A stretch of DNA of 64,000 nucleotides from CAVTUU01 sp045804965 (lineage in GTDB: Bacteria > Chloroflexota > Chloroflexia > Thermomicrobiales > UBA6265), in the NCBI GenBank assembly GCA_045804965.1, contig JBJMMD010000016.1:248001-312000 (forward strand). The letters run 5' to 3'. Positions 35,215 to 43,746 of the stretch are shown one piece after another (position 1 is the first letter of the stretch; each line of letters opens with the position of its first letter). The notes under the pieces are model-generated. The model was not told the DNA's origin and ran no database searches. It saw only the letters and a list, made by a program, of their open reading frames with translations. The translations under genes and the position numbers were made by a program.

Positions 35215-37077
35215 CTAAGCGCCGGCCCGTCCTGCCGCTGCCTGCTGCGTGTGCTTGCGGGCCTTGTTGCGCTCGTCTTGGGTGAGCAACCGCTTGCGTA
35301 GTCGGTAGGTCTTCGGCGTGATTTCGAGGAGCTCATCTTCCTGCAAGAAATCGAGCGCCTGCTCAAGACTCAACACCACCGGCGGCGTTAACCGGATTGC
35401 GATATCGGAGGTGCTCGACCGGATATTGGTCAACTTCTTGGCCCGGCAAACGTTGACCGCGAGATCACCTGGCCGCGGTTGCTGACCGACGATCATTCCT
35501 TCGTAGACTTCCACGCCGGGTTCGAGGAAGGTGACGCCCCGCTCCTGGGCGTTGGCCAGACCGTGCGTCAGCGTGACGCCGAGCTCGGAGGCTACGAGCG
35601 CGCCGGTCCGGTTCGACTGAATCGGACCCATCCATGGCTCATAGCCGATCAGGCGCGAGGACATGAGCCCGTTGCCCTTGGTCGCTGTCAAGAAGGCATT
35701 GCGCAGGCCAATGAGGCCGCGGGTCGGGATCGAGAATTCCAGTCGCACATTGGCGCGACCATCGTTCACCATGTCGAGCATCCGCGCCTTGCGCCCGCCC
35801 ACGAGGTCGGTGACGACGCCGACGAACTGCTCCGTGGTGTCGATGACCAGATGCTCGATCGGCTCCACCGTCGTGCCTTCGACCTCTTTGGTGATGACCT
35901 CGGGCCGCGATACCTGGAACTCGTACCCTTCCCGGCGCATCGTTTCGATCAAGATCGAAAGGTGCAATTCGCCTCGGCCCGAGACCGAAAACACGTCCGC
36001 TTGGCCAGTCGGCGCGACGCGCAATGAAAGGTTCGTTTCGAGCTCTCGGAACAGCCGTTCGCGTAGCTGGCGCGAGGTTGAGAACTTCCCGTCGCGACCA
36101 GCAAATGGAGATGTGTTGACGCCGAACGTCAACTTTAGCGTCGGCTCCTCGATCTCAATCGAATCGAGCGCGTCGGGCGCCTCGGGATCGGCGAGTGTGG
36201 CGCCGATGCGCGCGTCCGCAAATCCGGCGAGGGCGATGATATCGCCCGCGGTCGCCTCGTCCACCTCGCGCCGGCCTAGGCCCTCGAATACCGCCAACCA
36301 TGAAACCTTCTGCCGGACCTGTTCTCCGTCCTGCGTTACGTGCACCAGGGTGTCGCCGGCGCGGACCCGGCCGCGGTGAACCCGGCCAATCGCGATCCGC
36401 CCACGATGCGAGTCGTAATCGAGGGAGGCGATCAGCATCTGGGTCGGCGCGTCAGGATCGGCGGCTGGTGCTGGGATTTGGCCAAGGATGGTTTCAAAGA
36501 GCGGCCGCAAATCGGACTCAAGCTCATCAGGCGAGTAGCCCGCCTTGCCCTCTCGGGCGATCGTGTAGAGCACGGGGAACTCAAGCTGATCGGGATCAGT
36601 CGCGAGATCGAGGAAGAGATCCTGCGTCAGCGAAACGACCTCGTCTGGCCGCGAGTTGGCGCGGTCAACTTTGTTCACGACGACGATCGGCCGCAGCCCG
36701 ATGCTGAGGGCACGTTGCAGCACAGTCCGCGTTTGCGGCATCGGCCCTTCGACGGCATCGACGAGTAACAAACAGCCGTCAGCCATGTTCAGCACGCGCT
36801 CGACCTCGCCGCCGAAATCGGCATGCCCTGGCGTGTCGATGATGTTGATCTTAACGCCGCCATAGGTGATCGCGGTGTTCTTGGCGAGGATCGTAATGCC
36901 GCGCTCGCGTTCGAGATCGTTGGCGTCCAGGATCAATTCGCCGGCCGCGTCAGGATCGCGGAAAACATTCGATTGCTTCAGCAATCCATCAACCAGCGTC
37001 GTCTTGCCATGATCGACGTGGGCAATGATGGCGATATTGCGAAGATGCTTTTGGATAGTGGGGACGTTAATTGCCAT
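35215..37077 (-). CDS. typA: Ribosome-associated GTPase TypA/BipA
   Basis: A 620-residue translational GTPase: HVDHGKTTL (P-loop) near residue 19, switch I RGITI, DTPGHADFGGEV and the NKVD base-binding motif near 131. EF-G-like domains and the TypA-specific C-terminal domain follow (ending with the basic TQDERNKARKHTQQAA tail). It works on the ribosome in subunit assembly and stress adaptation. ATG 37077 (MAINVPTIQKHLRN) is chosen over upstream frames because homology begins there; no clear ribosome-binding site. Confidence 0.95.
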   Translation of the reverse strand: MAINVPTIQKHLRNIAIIAHVDHGKTTLVDGLLKQSNVFRDPDAAGELILDANDLERERGITILAKNTAITYGGVKINIIDTPGHADFGGEVERVLNMADGCLLLVDAVEGPMPQTRTVLQRALSIGLRPIVVVNKVDRANSRPDEVVSLTQDLFLDLATDPDQLEFPVLYTIAREGKAGYSPDELESDLRPLFETILGQIPAPAADPDAPTQMLIASLDYDSHRGRIAIGRVHRGRVRAGDTLVHVTQDGEQVRQKVSWLAVFEGLGRREVDEATAGDIIALAGFADARIGATLADPEAPDALDSIEIEEPTLKLTFGVNTSPFAGRDGKFSTSRQLRERLFRELETNLSLRVAPTGQADVFSVSGRGELHLSILIETMRREGYEFQVSRPEVITKEVEGTTVEPIEHLVIDTTEQFVGVVTDLVGGRKARMLDMVNDGRANVRLEFSIPTRGLIGLRNAFLTATKGNGLMSSRLIGYEPWMGPIQSNRTGALVASELGVTLTHGLANAQERGVTFLEPGVEVYEGMIVGQQPRPGDLAVNVCRAKKLTNIRSSTSDIAIRLTPPVVLSLEQALDFLQEDELLEITPKTYRLRKRLLTQDERNKARKHTQQAAAGRAGA

Positions 37078-37155
37078 GTGGTTTGTGTGCACCAGTGCCT
37101 TAGAGTTGAAAAACGATTCAGGCCGCGAGCGAACGCGCTCCGCCAGACAGAGAAC

Positions 37156-37186
37156 GCGGCCCGCGTTTTGCAAACGCGCGGGCCGC
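37156..37186 (-). promoter_or_regulatory. Hairpin in the typA leader
   Basis: GCGGCCCGCG and CGCGGGCCGC form a perfect 10-bp stem 79 bases upstream of the typA start. The gap to the next gene is 308 bases. The hairpin may be a leader structure or a barrier; no known riboswitch fold is evident. Confidence 0.4.
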
Positions 37187-37385
37187 CAATTCGGTGAAAT
37201 TATACCATGCGGACTGTATGTAGCACGTTTAATTGCTTGATCGAGTGAAGATGCTAAGATAATCAAAATAGCCGATGGGTTGAATTGAACACCGACTGAT
37301 CGCGGATCTTTACCGCGACACTGGCCTGCGTTGCGGCTTTGGATGGCCGCTTCGTCCGACGTGAAGGTTTTGGAGGCCTGATTTC

Positions 37386-38447
37386 ATGCCTGGCGGCGCC
37401 TTGATAACCCGCACGTCGAGCGTCCTCACCGTTTGTCTTTGCCTTCTGTTCACAACAAGTCAGCTCGCCCTCGCCTCGCCTGTCAGGGTTCCCGGTTCAA
37501 ACTCTGCGGGTGCAACAGCCACCGCCACCGCCATCGTTCCCCCGCCGACCCCGATGCCGACCGAAGCGTTGACCTCCGATCCTGATGTTGTTGCCACCGT
37601 TGTGCGGCCGAAGCCGGACGCGCGCCCTTTCGACAATCCCGCGGCCATCGTCAAAACGAAAAAGGCGAAGCAGGAGTCAACGCGCGTTCCCGGTCCGCCG
37701 CGGCTCGACGATCCCATTCTTCGCTGGTTGCCGGAAATCGTGGTGGCATCGAAATCAACCGCCGTTCCGGCGGAGATCATCGCCGCGATCATCCGTGTCG
37801 AATCAACCGGGGATCCAAACGTGATCTCGCCGGCGGGGGCTCACGGCCTGATGCAGATCATGCCAAGTGAGCTTTACGCGGTCGGTTTTCCGGAATCGAC
37901 CTGGCACGATCCTGCCAGCAACGTCCTCGCCGGTGCCGATGTTCTCGTCGGTCGCCTTGGTAGTTATGGCAATTGGAACGACGCAATCGGCTCATATTTC
38001 GGGTTCGGCTGCGACATCTGGGGCACCTGCACCGCCACCTACGTTGGCGTTGTGCTCACCTGGTCCGCCTATTACGCGCCGATCATCGCCGATCCGCTGC
38101 ACGCTGGGTTCAATGTGCTTGGCCCAGATTGGCTGCCGCCTCCGGTGGCCCCGTACGTCCGCCCGGGCCCGCCCTCCACCGAAACTCCAACACCGTCGCC
38201 AACCCCGACACCAGGTCAGTCCAAGACGCCGTTTCCGGGCGACACGCCGCCACCGACCCAAAAGCCTGACCACGACCCGACCGCGATCCCGACGGAGGCC
38301 CCACCGGCGCTCCCAACCGCAACGCCAACCATCGCGCCGACCAACACGCCGGTACCGGTTCCAACCGAGCCGCCCCCGCCGCCAACCGAAGTTCCAACCG
38401 CCCCGCCTCCGCCGCCAACCGAGCAACCTACCGCGGAGGGAGGTTGA
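37386..38447 (+). CDS. Secreted lytic transglycosylase (SLT domain) with Pro/Thr-rich tail
   Basis: A 353-residue exported protein. Signal peptide at residues 1-30. A Thr/Pro linker (40-75) leads to the SLT domain: IIAAIIRVESTGDPNVISPA with the catalytic Glu near residue 139, then GAHGLMQIMPSE. The C-terminal 90 residues are almost only Pro, Thr, Ala and Ser (TPSPTPTPGQSKTP and similar repeats), probably a wall-spanning spacer. It cleaves peptidoglycan glycan strands. GGAGGCCTGATTTC precedes ATG 37386. Confidence 0.9.
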   Translation: MPGGALITRTSSVLTVCLCLLFTTSQLALASPVRVPGSNSAGATATATAIVPPPTPMPTEALTSDPDVVATVVRPKPDARPFDNPAAIVKTKKAKQESTRVPGPPRLDDPILRWLPEIVVASKSTAVPAEIIAAIIRVESTGDPNVISPAGAHGLMQIMPSELYAVGFPESTWHDPASNVLAGADVLVGRLGSYGNWNDAIGSYFGFGCDIWGTCTATYVGVVLTWSAYYAPIIADPLHAGFNVLGPDWLPPPVAPYVRPGPPSTETPTPSPTPTPGQSKTPFPGDTPPPTQKPDHDPTAIPTEAPPALPTATPTIAPTNTPVPVPTEPPPPPTEVPTAPPPPPTEQPTAEGG

Positions 38448-38588
38448 GATTAGGCGGCAGCGATTGATTGATCAGTGGAGAACTCAAGCAAAAGTCTCAA
38501 AGTGTCCGGCATGAGGAAGCAATCGCTCGCGGGAAGATAATCAGGTTCCTTCTGGTTGGGGCTCGGCTGCTTCCATTTTGCCGGGCGC

Positions 38589-39188
38589 CTAACGTCTCGG
38601 CTCGTCCGGCAAGAAGACTTGACTCAGCCGCGGACTGGTGAACTCCGACGTCAAACAGTCCATGTAGATCACGTCCCAACAACGGCCGCCCATCCAGTGA
38701 CTCTGGCGACGGCGACCGAACTCGCGAAACCCGGCCTTTTCGTAGGCTCGCACGCCGGCCAGGTTGAATTCGTAGACGATAAGCATGACGTTGTGCAAAC
38801 CGAGCGCGGTGTATGCATAGTCCAGCATCAGGCGCGTCGCCTCAGTGCCGAGCCCCTTTCCGCGGTGATCCGCCTCTCCAATCATGACCCCGAACTCAGC
38901 GCGGCGATGGCGATAGTCGATGTCAGTGAGGTACGTCGTTCCCACCGCCGTCCACGTTGATCGCTCGTACACGGTAAAGAAGACCATCCGCTCGGCGGTC
39001 GACAGTTCGTTGTACGTTGTTTCTTCTTGTTCAAGGGTGGTCGGCTGCGGCAAAGGGAACGTCCGACTTATTGCCACGTCATTGTGCCATCGGTGGTACG
39101 TCGGGATGAGGTCGCGCCGGAGAGGGCCGAGCGCCACCAATTCTCCTTCGATGTTGATCGGCGGACGCTCGCCTGACGCTTCCAACAC
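38589..39188 (-). CDS. GNAT acetyltransferase (RimJ/RimL type)
   Basis: A 199-residue N-acetyltransferase: VALGPLRRDLIPTYHRWHND at the start of the fold, GVMIGEADHRGKGLGTEATR (acetyl-CoA pyrophosphate loop HRGKGLG) near residue 112 and NLAGVRAYEKAGFREFGRRR. It would acetylate an amine, such as a ribosomal protein, antibiotic or polyamine. GTG 39188 is chosen because AGGAGG precedes it; TTG 39185 and TTG 39218 are alternatives. It follows the PLP enzyme by 37 bases. Confidence 0.85.
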   Translation of the reverse strand: MLEASGERPPINIEGELVALGPLRRDLIPTYHRWHNDVAISRTFPLPQPTTLEQEETTYNELSTAERMVFFTVYERSTWTAVGTTYLTDIDYRHRRAEFGVMIGEADHRGKGLGTEATRLMLDYAYTALGLHNVMLIVYEFNLAGVRAYEKAGFREFGRRRQSHWMGGRCWDVIYMDCLTSEFTSPRLSQVFLPDEPRR

Positions 39189-39224
39189 GCCCCTCCTGAA
39201 ATGCGCCGGCTTGGTCAAACGCTT

Positions 39225-40355
39225 CTAGCGAATCTTCCCCCGCGCCGCGACCTTCCAGGTGTCGATCACTTGGCCGTCGCGGACGATGACGAGTTCTTCC
39301 ATCAGGTTCACGGCAGGACAAATATGGTTCGGAATGATTTCGAGGCGGTCGCCGATCTTCACGTCCGGATCGTCGAGCGACAGCTTCACGACGCCATGCT
39401 CTTCGCTCAAGGGTCCGATCACCGCTCCCGGCTGAGTGACGATGTACCCGTGGCCGGGATGCCCCTTGCTCAGATCGAGCGACAACGTCTTCGAACCTGC
39501 ATCGATGATGCAATGCTCCCTCGAGGTATGACTGACGACCGTGGCGAGAATCCGGGCGGCGCAGCGGTCAGGACCGTACACCCCATACCGGAACGCGGTT
39601 GTGTCCTTGAACACGTATGTCCCAGGGCGCATCTCGGTGACACCGTGAACGGTGGGCGTGTAGGTCGCGGCCGGGGTCGAGCCGACGCTAACGACCGAGA
39701 GATCGATGCCATGACCGCGAATCTTCTCTGCCGTGTCGACCAATCTCCGGCCGGCGTCGAGGGCGACGCCTTCGATCGTTTCTGGCGGTTGCTGGTTGGC
39801 ATGCCCTTCGTGGCTCATCACGCCGATGAGGCGCAATCCCGGCATTCGCGCCAATTCGAGCGCCAACCGCACAGCTTCCTCGCCGGCAAGCTGTCCCGCT
39901 CGGTGCTGGCCAGTGTCGACTTCGACGTAGACTTCTAACACGCGATCGCGCACCGACATCGCGTCCGAGACCGCGGCCGCCGCCTCGTGCGAATCGAGAG
40001 CGACGATCATCCGCGCTCGCTCCATTAGCACGAGCAATCGTCGGATCTTGATCTCACCTACGGTCGGATAGGCGAGCAGCACGTCGTCGATCCCCGCATC
40101 GACCATGACCTCAGCCTCGCCGATCTTGGCGCAGGTGATGCCGTTCGCGCCGGCTGCGATTTGTAGCCGCGCGATTTCGGGCGTTTTGTGGGTTTTGATG
40201 TGCGGCCGGAGGTTGACGCCATGGCTCTTCGCCAGCGCCGCCATTTCGGCGATATTGCGGTGCAGAATCTCTTCGTCAACCGCCATGGTGGGCGTGTCAA
40301 TCACTTGGTTGGGGGCGACGATCATCGATGCCTGGGAGGTAACCGTGACGATCAT
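39225..40355 (-). CDS. D-threonine aldolase / D-serine dehydratase-like PLP enzyme
   Basis: A 376-residue fold-type III PLP enzyme. PHIKTHKTPEIA near residue 52 contains the PLP lysine. VYVEVDTGQHRAGQ and SVGSTPAATYTP hold the phosphate-binding residues. The C-terminal HICPAVNL near 343 is the His-x-Cys metal site of the DSD1 and D-threonine aldolase family. It likely acts on a D-beta-hydroxy amino acid; which one is not clear. AAGGAGATCGTCCT precedes ATG 40355. Confidence 0.88.
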   Translation of the reverse strand: MIVTVTSQASMIVAPNQVIDTPTMAVDEEILHRNIAEMAALAKSHGVNLRPHIKTHKTPEIARLQIAAGANGITCAKIGEAEVMVDAGIDDVLLAYPTVGEIKIRRLLVLMERARMIVALDSHEAAAAVSDAMSVRDRVLEVYVEVDTGQHRAGQLAGEEAVRLALELARMPGLRLIGVMSHEGHANQQPPETIEGVALDAGRRLVDTAEKIRGHGIDLSVVSVGSTPAATYTPTVHGVTEMRPGTYVFKDTTAFRYGVYGPDRCAARILATVVSHTSREHCIIDAGSKTLSLDLSKGHPGHGYIVTQPGAVIGPLSEEHGVVKLSLDDPDVKIGDRLEIIPNHICPAVNLMEELVIVRDGQVIDTWKVAARGKIR

Positions 40356-40428
40356 AGGACGATCTCCTTGCGAGTTGAGGCCGCGGGCAATGTAGTCTGA
40401 ATTATCGCAGTTTTTGGGGAGTTGGCTC

Positions 40429-41538
40429 TTAGGGGAGGACGCCGAGACCGATGCCGAATCGGGAACCGCTGACGTCTATCCAGCGGTTTTGCTGACTGGA
40501 ACGGGCGACCGCGTCGATCAACTCCTGCACTTTCGCGCCGTCCGAGAAGCTCGGCGAAGGGATCGTTCCGGTTCGAATTGCACGGACCCATTCCCGCAGA
40601 AGCAAGATCGTGGGCTGAGTCAGGGGATGATCGAACATCGGCACGTCACCGACGAGCCGTTCAGGAATCGGCAGCTCAGTCACATATTGCTCGCGGCGGC
40701 GGCCGCCGTACAGCCGTCCGTCACTTTGGATGAGAATCAACCCTTCCGTGCCCGAAATCGTGATCTGCTCTCCTGCATCGCGCGCAGCTGTGGCGCTGAA
40801 ATGAACCGTTGCCAGGGCCCCACTCGCGAAGCGCAGAATGCAGGAATAATTGTCGTCCGCGTCGACCGTCCCCATCCCGGTCGAGTCGGGAAGCCGCCGT
40901 TTCTTGACCTGAGTCGCGATTGCGCCAGTGAGCGCCTTCACATCACCAAACCACCAGCGCAAGGTGTCAAGGTGGTGCGATCCGGCCGCGCCCAGCATGC
41001 CCCCGGACTTCTCCTGCTCCATCAACCAGCCAAAAGGCACGCCGTTGGGATCAGACAGCGACGAGCGATAAATCACCATCGACGCCGATTGCGGCTCGCC
41101 GAGATACCCCTCGTCGATCAATTCTTTGGCCCGGGCCCTCGCCGGCACGAAGCGAAATTCGTGATTGACCATTGCCGCCACCCCGGCCTGATCGGCCATT
41201 TTCAGCATGTCGCGGGTTTCGGCGAGGTTCCGGGCCATCGGTTTTTCGCACAGGACGTGTTTTCCCGCCTCCAGCGCGGCCAGGGTCATCTGGTGATGGA
41301 GATGAGGCGGAGCGGCGACAATAACCGCGTCGACCTCGTCGCTCCGGATCAATTCGCGATAATCGGCCGTCGCCTTGGGGATGCGATGTTGCGCGGCGAC
41401 CATGTGGGCGCGCTCTGGCCGGCGCGCGCAGATAGCGGTAACCTGCGTCTCTTCGAGAAATTTCAGGGCGGGGATGTGGACGGAGGCGCCAAAGCCCGCC
41501 CCAATCACGCCGACACGAATAGTATCTGTCCGCTTCAC
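40429..41538 (-). CDS. Gfo/Idh/MocA-family oxidoreductase
   Basis: A 369-residue NAD(P)-dependent dehydrogenase: the Rossmann motif VGVIGAGFGASVHIPALKF at the N-terminus, then the ECKP-like motif HVLCEKPMARN near residue 96. A C-terminal alpha/beta domain follows. Members act on sugars, inositols or their phosphates; substrate unknown. The start is GTG 41538; no good ribosome-binding site is seen. Confidence 0.9.
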   Translation of the reverse strand: MKRTDTIRVGVIGAGFGASVHIPALKFLEETQVTAICARRPERAHMVAAQHRIPKATADYRELIRSDEVDAVIVAAPPHLHHQMTLAALEAGKHVLCEKPMARNLAETRDMLKMADQAGVAAMVNHEFRFVPARARAKELIDEGYLGEPQSASMVIYRSSLSDPNGVPFGWLMEQEKSGGMLGAAGSHHLDTLRWWFGDVKALTGAIATQVKKRRLPDSTGMGTVDADDNYSCILRFASGALATVHFSATAARDAGEQITISGTEGLILIQSDGRLYGGRRREQYVTELPIPERLVGDVPMFDHPLTQPTILLLREWVRAIRTGTIPSPSFSDGAKVQELIDAVARSSQQNRWIDVSGSRFGIGLGVLP

Positions 41539-41653
41539 AATTAACGCCTTGTGTATCCGATCAAATCGTCCAGCCGCCGCCGGAGGCTCGGCGGGCTATG
41601 CTACCACAGGCGATTTTCGATTCTGGCCGCACCCGCTGACGAAGGAGAACGCG

Positions 41654-42208
41654 ATGCGACTCTTCACCGGCAAAGGCGATGACGGCACGACCGATCTCCT
41701 TGGCGATCGCGTCGCCAAGAACGATCCCCGCGTCATGCTGATCGGCATCCTCGACGAGACGACCTCGTTCATAGGTCTCGGCCGCGCGCATGCCGCCTCC
41801 GACCGAACCAAAGCGTGGCTCCAAGAGTTCCAACGCGATCTCTACAAGATCATGGCTGAGCTCGCGTTCACAGACGAGATTCGGCCCGAGAGCTTCGTGA
41901 TCGGCCACAATCGGGTTGCGCGTCTCGAAGAACTGACTGACACCCTGACCGCCGAACTCAATCTCCCGCCCGAATTCATCCTTCCCGGCGATACGGTTCC
42001 CGGCGCGGCGCTCGATGTCGCCCGCGCTGTCGTCCGCCGCGCCGAGCGTGAAGCAGTGGACCTACTTGAGAAGGACATCATCTCTAACCCGGAGATCGTC
42101 CGCTTCCTCAACCGCCTCTCTTCGTTCATGTTCGCCGCCGCCCGCCACGAAGATCGCGAAGCCGGGGTGACACCGTTAAGAGCGAAGGAGAGCGTGAGGA
42201 ATGAGTGA
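41654..42208 (+). CDS. Corrinoid adenosyltransferase (PduO type)
   Basis: A 184-residue enzyme that transfers adenosyl from ATP to cob(I)alamin. The N-terminal ATP-binding motif is FTGKGDDGTTDLLGDRVAKN, and the second conserved block ARAVVRRAEREAV near residue 133 holds the active-site Arg residues. PGDTVPGAALDVA is also typical. The motif pattern excludes the CobA/CobO type. GAAGGAGAACGCG precedes ATG 41654. Confidence 0.93.
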   Translation: MRLFTGKGDDGTTDLLGDRVAKNDPRVMLIGILDETTSFIGLGRAHAASDRTKAWLQEFQRDLYKIMAELAFTDEIRPESFVIGHNRVARLEELTDTLTAELNLPPEFILPGDTVPGAALDVARAVVRRAEREAVDLLEKDIISNPEIVRFLNRLSSFMFAAARHEDREAGVTPLRAKESVRNE

Positions 42209-42233
42209 GAATGGTCTTCCCACGGCGAAAGTT

Positions 42234-42294
42234 CCCTCACCCCCAGCCCTCTCATTTGCGAGGGAGAGGGTGGCCCGTTAGGGCCGGGTGAGGG
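42234..42294. repeat. CCCTCACCC...GGGTGAGGG intergenic palindrome
   Basis: CCCTCACCC and GGGTGAGGG enclose an inner CCCTCTC/GAGAGGG stem. Similar units lie at 50111-50138 and 50198-50221. This is one of the dispersed palindromic families of the window and could also end the upstream transcript. Confidence 0.6.
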
Positions 42295-42344
42295 TTATCG
42301 CCATGTGAGGGCTGCGATTCAATCACAATCGAAAGGACCCTCAC

Positions 42345-43481
42345 GTGTCTAACGCGAGATATGCATGGGGACCGGCGACGATCGCCGTCAAAGGCGGCAT
42401 TGAGGCGGAAACAGGGGAAGGTGTTTCACCGCCGATTCATCTCGCCTCGACATATGTCCTCGAAGGCGATCCGGGCCCTGGCATCCCTTCCTATGCCCGT
42501 GCAGGCAGCCCCGCGTTCGGCCCGATTGAGCGAGCCGCCGCCAGTCTGGAGCGGGCGAGCGAAGGAATTGCCTTCAACGCCGGCATCGCTGCCGCCCTGG
42601 CGTTGCTGGAAGAGGTGAACCCAGGAGAAGCGCTCGTCATGCCCTATGACGCCTATTACGGCATTCGTGTCTACGCCGAGCAAACGCTGGGCAGTCGCGG
42701 AATTGATGTCCGCCTGGTGAATACGCAGGATTTGGACGCGATGGATGAAGCCCTGAACGGGGCCGCCTTCCTGTGGACTGAAACCCCAACGAATCCACTC
42801 GTCGCGGTCAGCGATCTCGCCGCTCTTGGCGCCTTGGCCGCCAAGCACGGCGTGCCGTGGGCCTGCGACAACACCTTCGCAACTCCAATCCTCCAGCGTC
42901 CGATCGACCATGGCGCCGTCGCAGTCATGCACAGCGCCACCAAGTACATCGGCGGTCATAGCGATCTCCTCATGGGCATGGCCGTCACCACCGATCCCGA
43001 TCTCGCCGCGCGCCTTCGCGCCCGCCGCAATACGTTCGGCACCCAGCCGGACGGATTCAGTTGCTGGCTCGCCAGGCGCGGTCTCCAAACTCTGCCGCTC
43101 CGTATCCGTCATCAATCGGCGGCCGCCTTAGAGCTGGCAACGAGGGCGCAGAAGCATCCGAACGTCGAGCAGGTCTACTATCCGGGCTTGCTCGGCACGT
43201 CAGATTTCGAGATCGCATCCCGGCAAATGGACGGAGGCTACGGCGCGATCTTCTCCCTGCTCGTCAAGGGAGGAGCCGCGGCCGCCCAACGCGTAGTCGA
43301 AGCGTGCGAGGTCTGGACGCCCGCCACGAGTCTCGGCAGCGTCGAATCGCTGATCGAGCGGCGGGCACGATGGGCCGGAGAGACGGCCGATCCGGCATTG
43401 TTGCGCCTCTCGGTTGGCTTGGAAGAAGTCGATGACCTCTGGCGCGATCTCGATCACGCGCTGAAGCAAGCTTCTGCGTGA
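42345..43481 (+). CDS. Cys/Met-metabolism PLP enzyme (cystathionine gamma-synthase/lyase family)
   Basis: A 378-residue fold-type I transsulfuration enzyme. GGIEAETGEGVSPPIHLAST is the usual N-terminus, followed by YARAGSPAFGPIERAAASLE. WTETPTNPLVAVSDL and DNTFATPILQRPIDHGA surround the cofactor, and the PLP lysine is in MHSATKYIGGHSD near residue 199. Relatives make or break cystathionine; the direction cannot be told. The start is GTG 42345, with GAAAGGA eight bases upstream. Confidence 0.88.
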   Translation: MSNARYAWGPATIAVKGGIEAETGEGVSPPIHLASTYVLEGDPGPGIPSYARAGSPAFGPIERAAASLERASEGIAFNAGIAAALALLEEVNPGEALVMPYDAYYGIRVYAEQTLGSRGIDVRLVNTQDLDAMDEALNGAAFLWTETPTNPLVAVSDLAALGALAAKHGVPWACDNTFATPILQRPIDHGAVAVMHSATKYIGGHSDLLMGMAVTTDPDLAARLRARRNTFGTQPDGFSCWLARRGLQTLPLRIRHQSAAALELATRAQKHPNVEQVYYPGLLGTSDFEIASRQMDGGYGAIFSLLVKGGAAAAQRVVEACEVWTPATSLGSVESLIERRARWAGETADPALLRLSVGLEEVDDLWRDLDHALKQASA

Positions 43482-43746
43482 CCCAATCGCGGCTGCGCTG
43501 CGACGCCGGGTTGAAATGACCCAGAAGGTACCCCGCTAACACCATGAGGTCTCATCGAGGCTGAGGACGGGACGTTCGAAGCGTACCGTGGTTCTTAGAC
43601 TCAAAGAGGCTTCGTCAGAATTAGCCCCTGGCTTTAGCCTGGGGAATACTGGGTGTTCAGTTGCGACGAAACGTGGCTGGGCTCTATCCTCAACGAGTTG
43701 CGTACTGGGACCGGCATAGCCCGGGAAGATTGAGGGCGATTGATTC

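Noticed and set aside
38110..38426. Minus frames opposite the transglycosylase tail
   Set aside because: They are the antisense of a Pro/Thr repeat, which always yields Gly/Arg-rich open frames.
41539..41653. Cobalamin riboswitch before the adenosyltransferase
   Set aside because: The gap is only 115 bases and has no B12-box-like sequence.
43482..43746. T-box before proS
   Set aside because: No GGTGGTACC core or specifier-like stem; only repeat-like palindromes are present.
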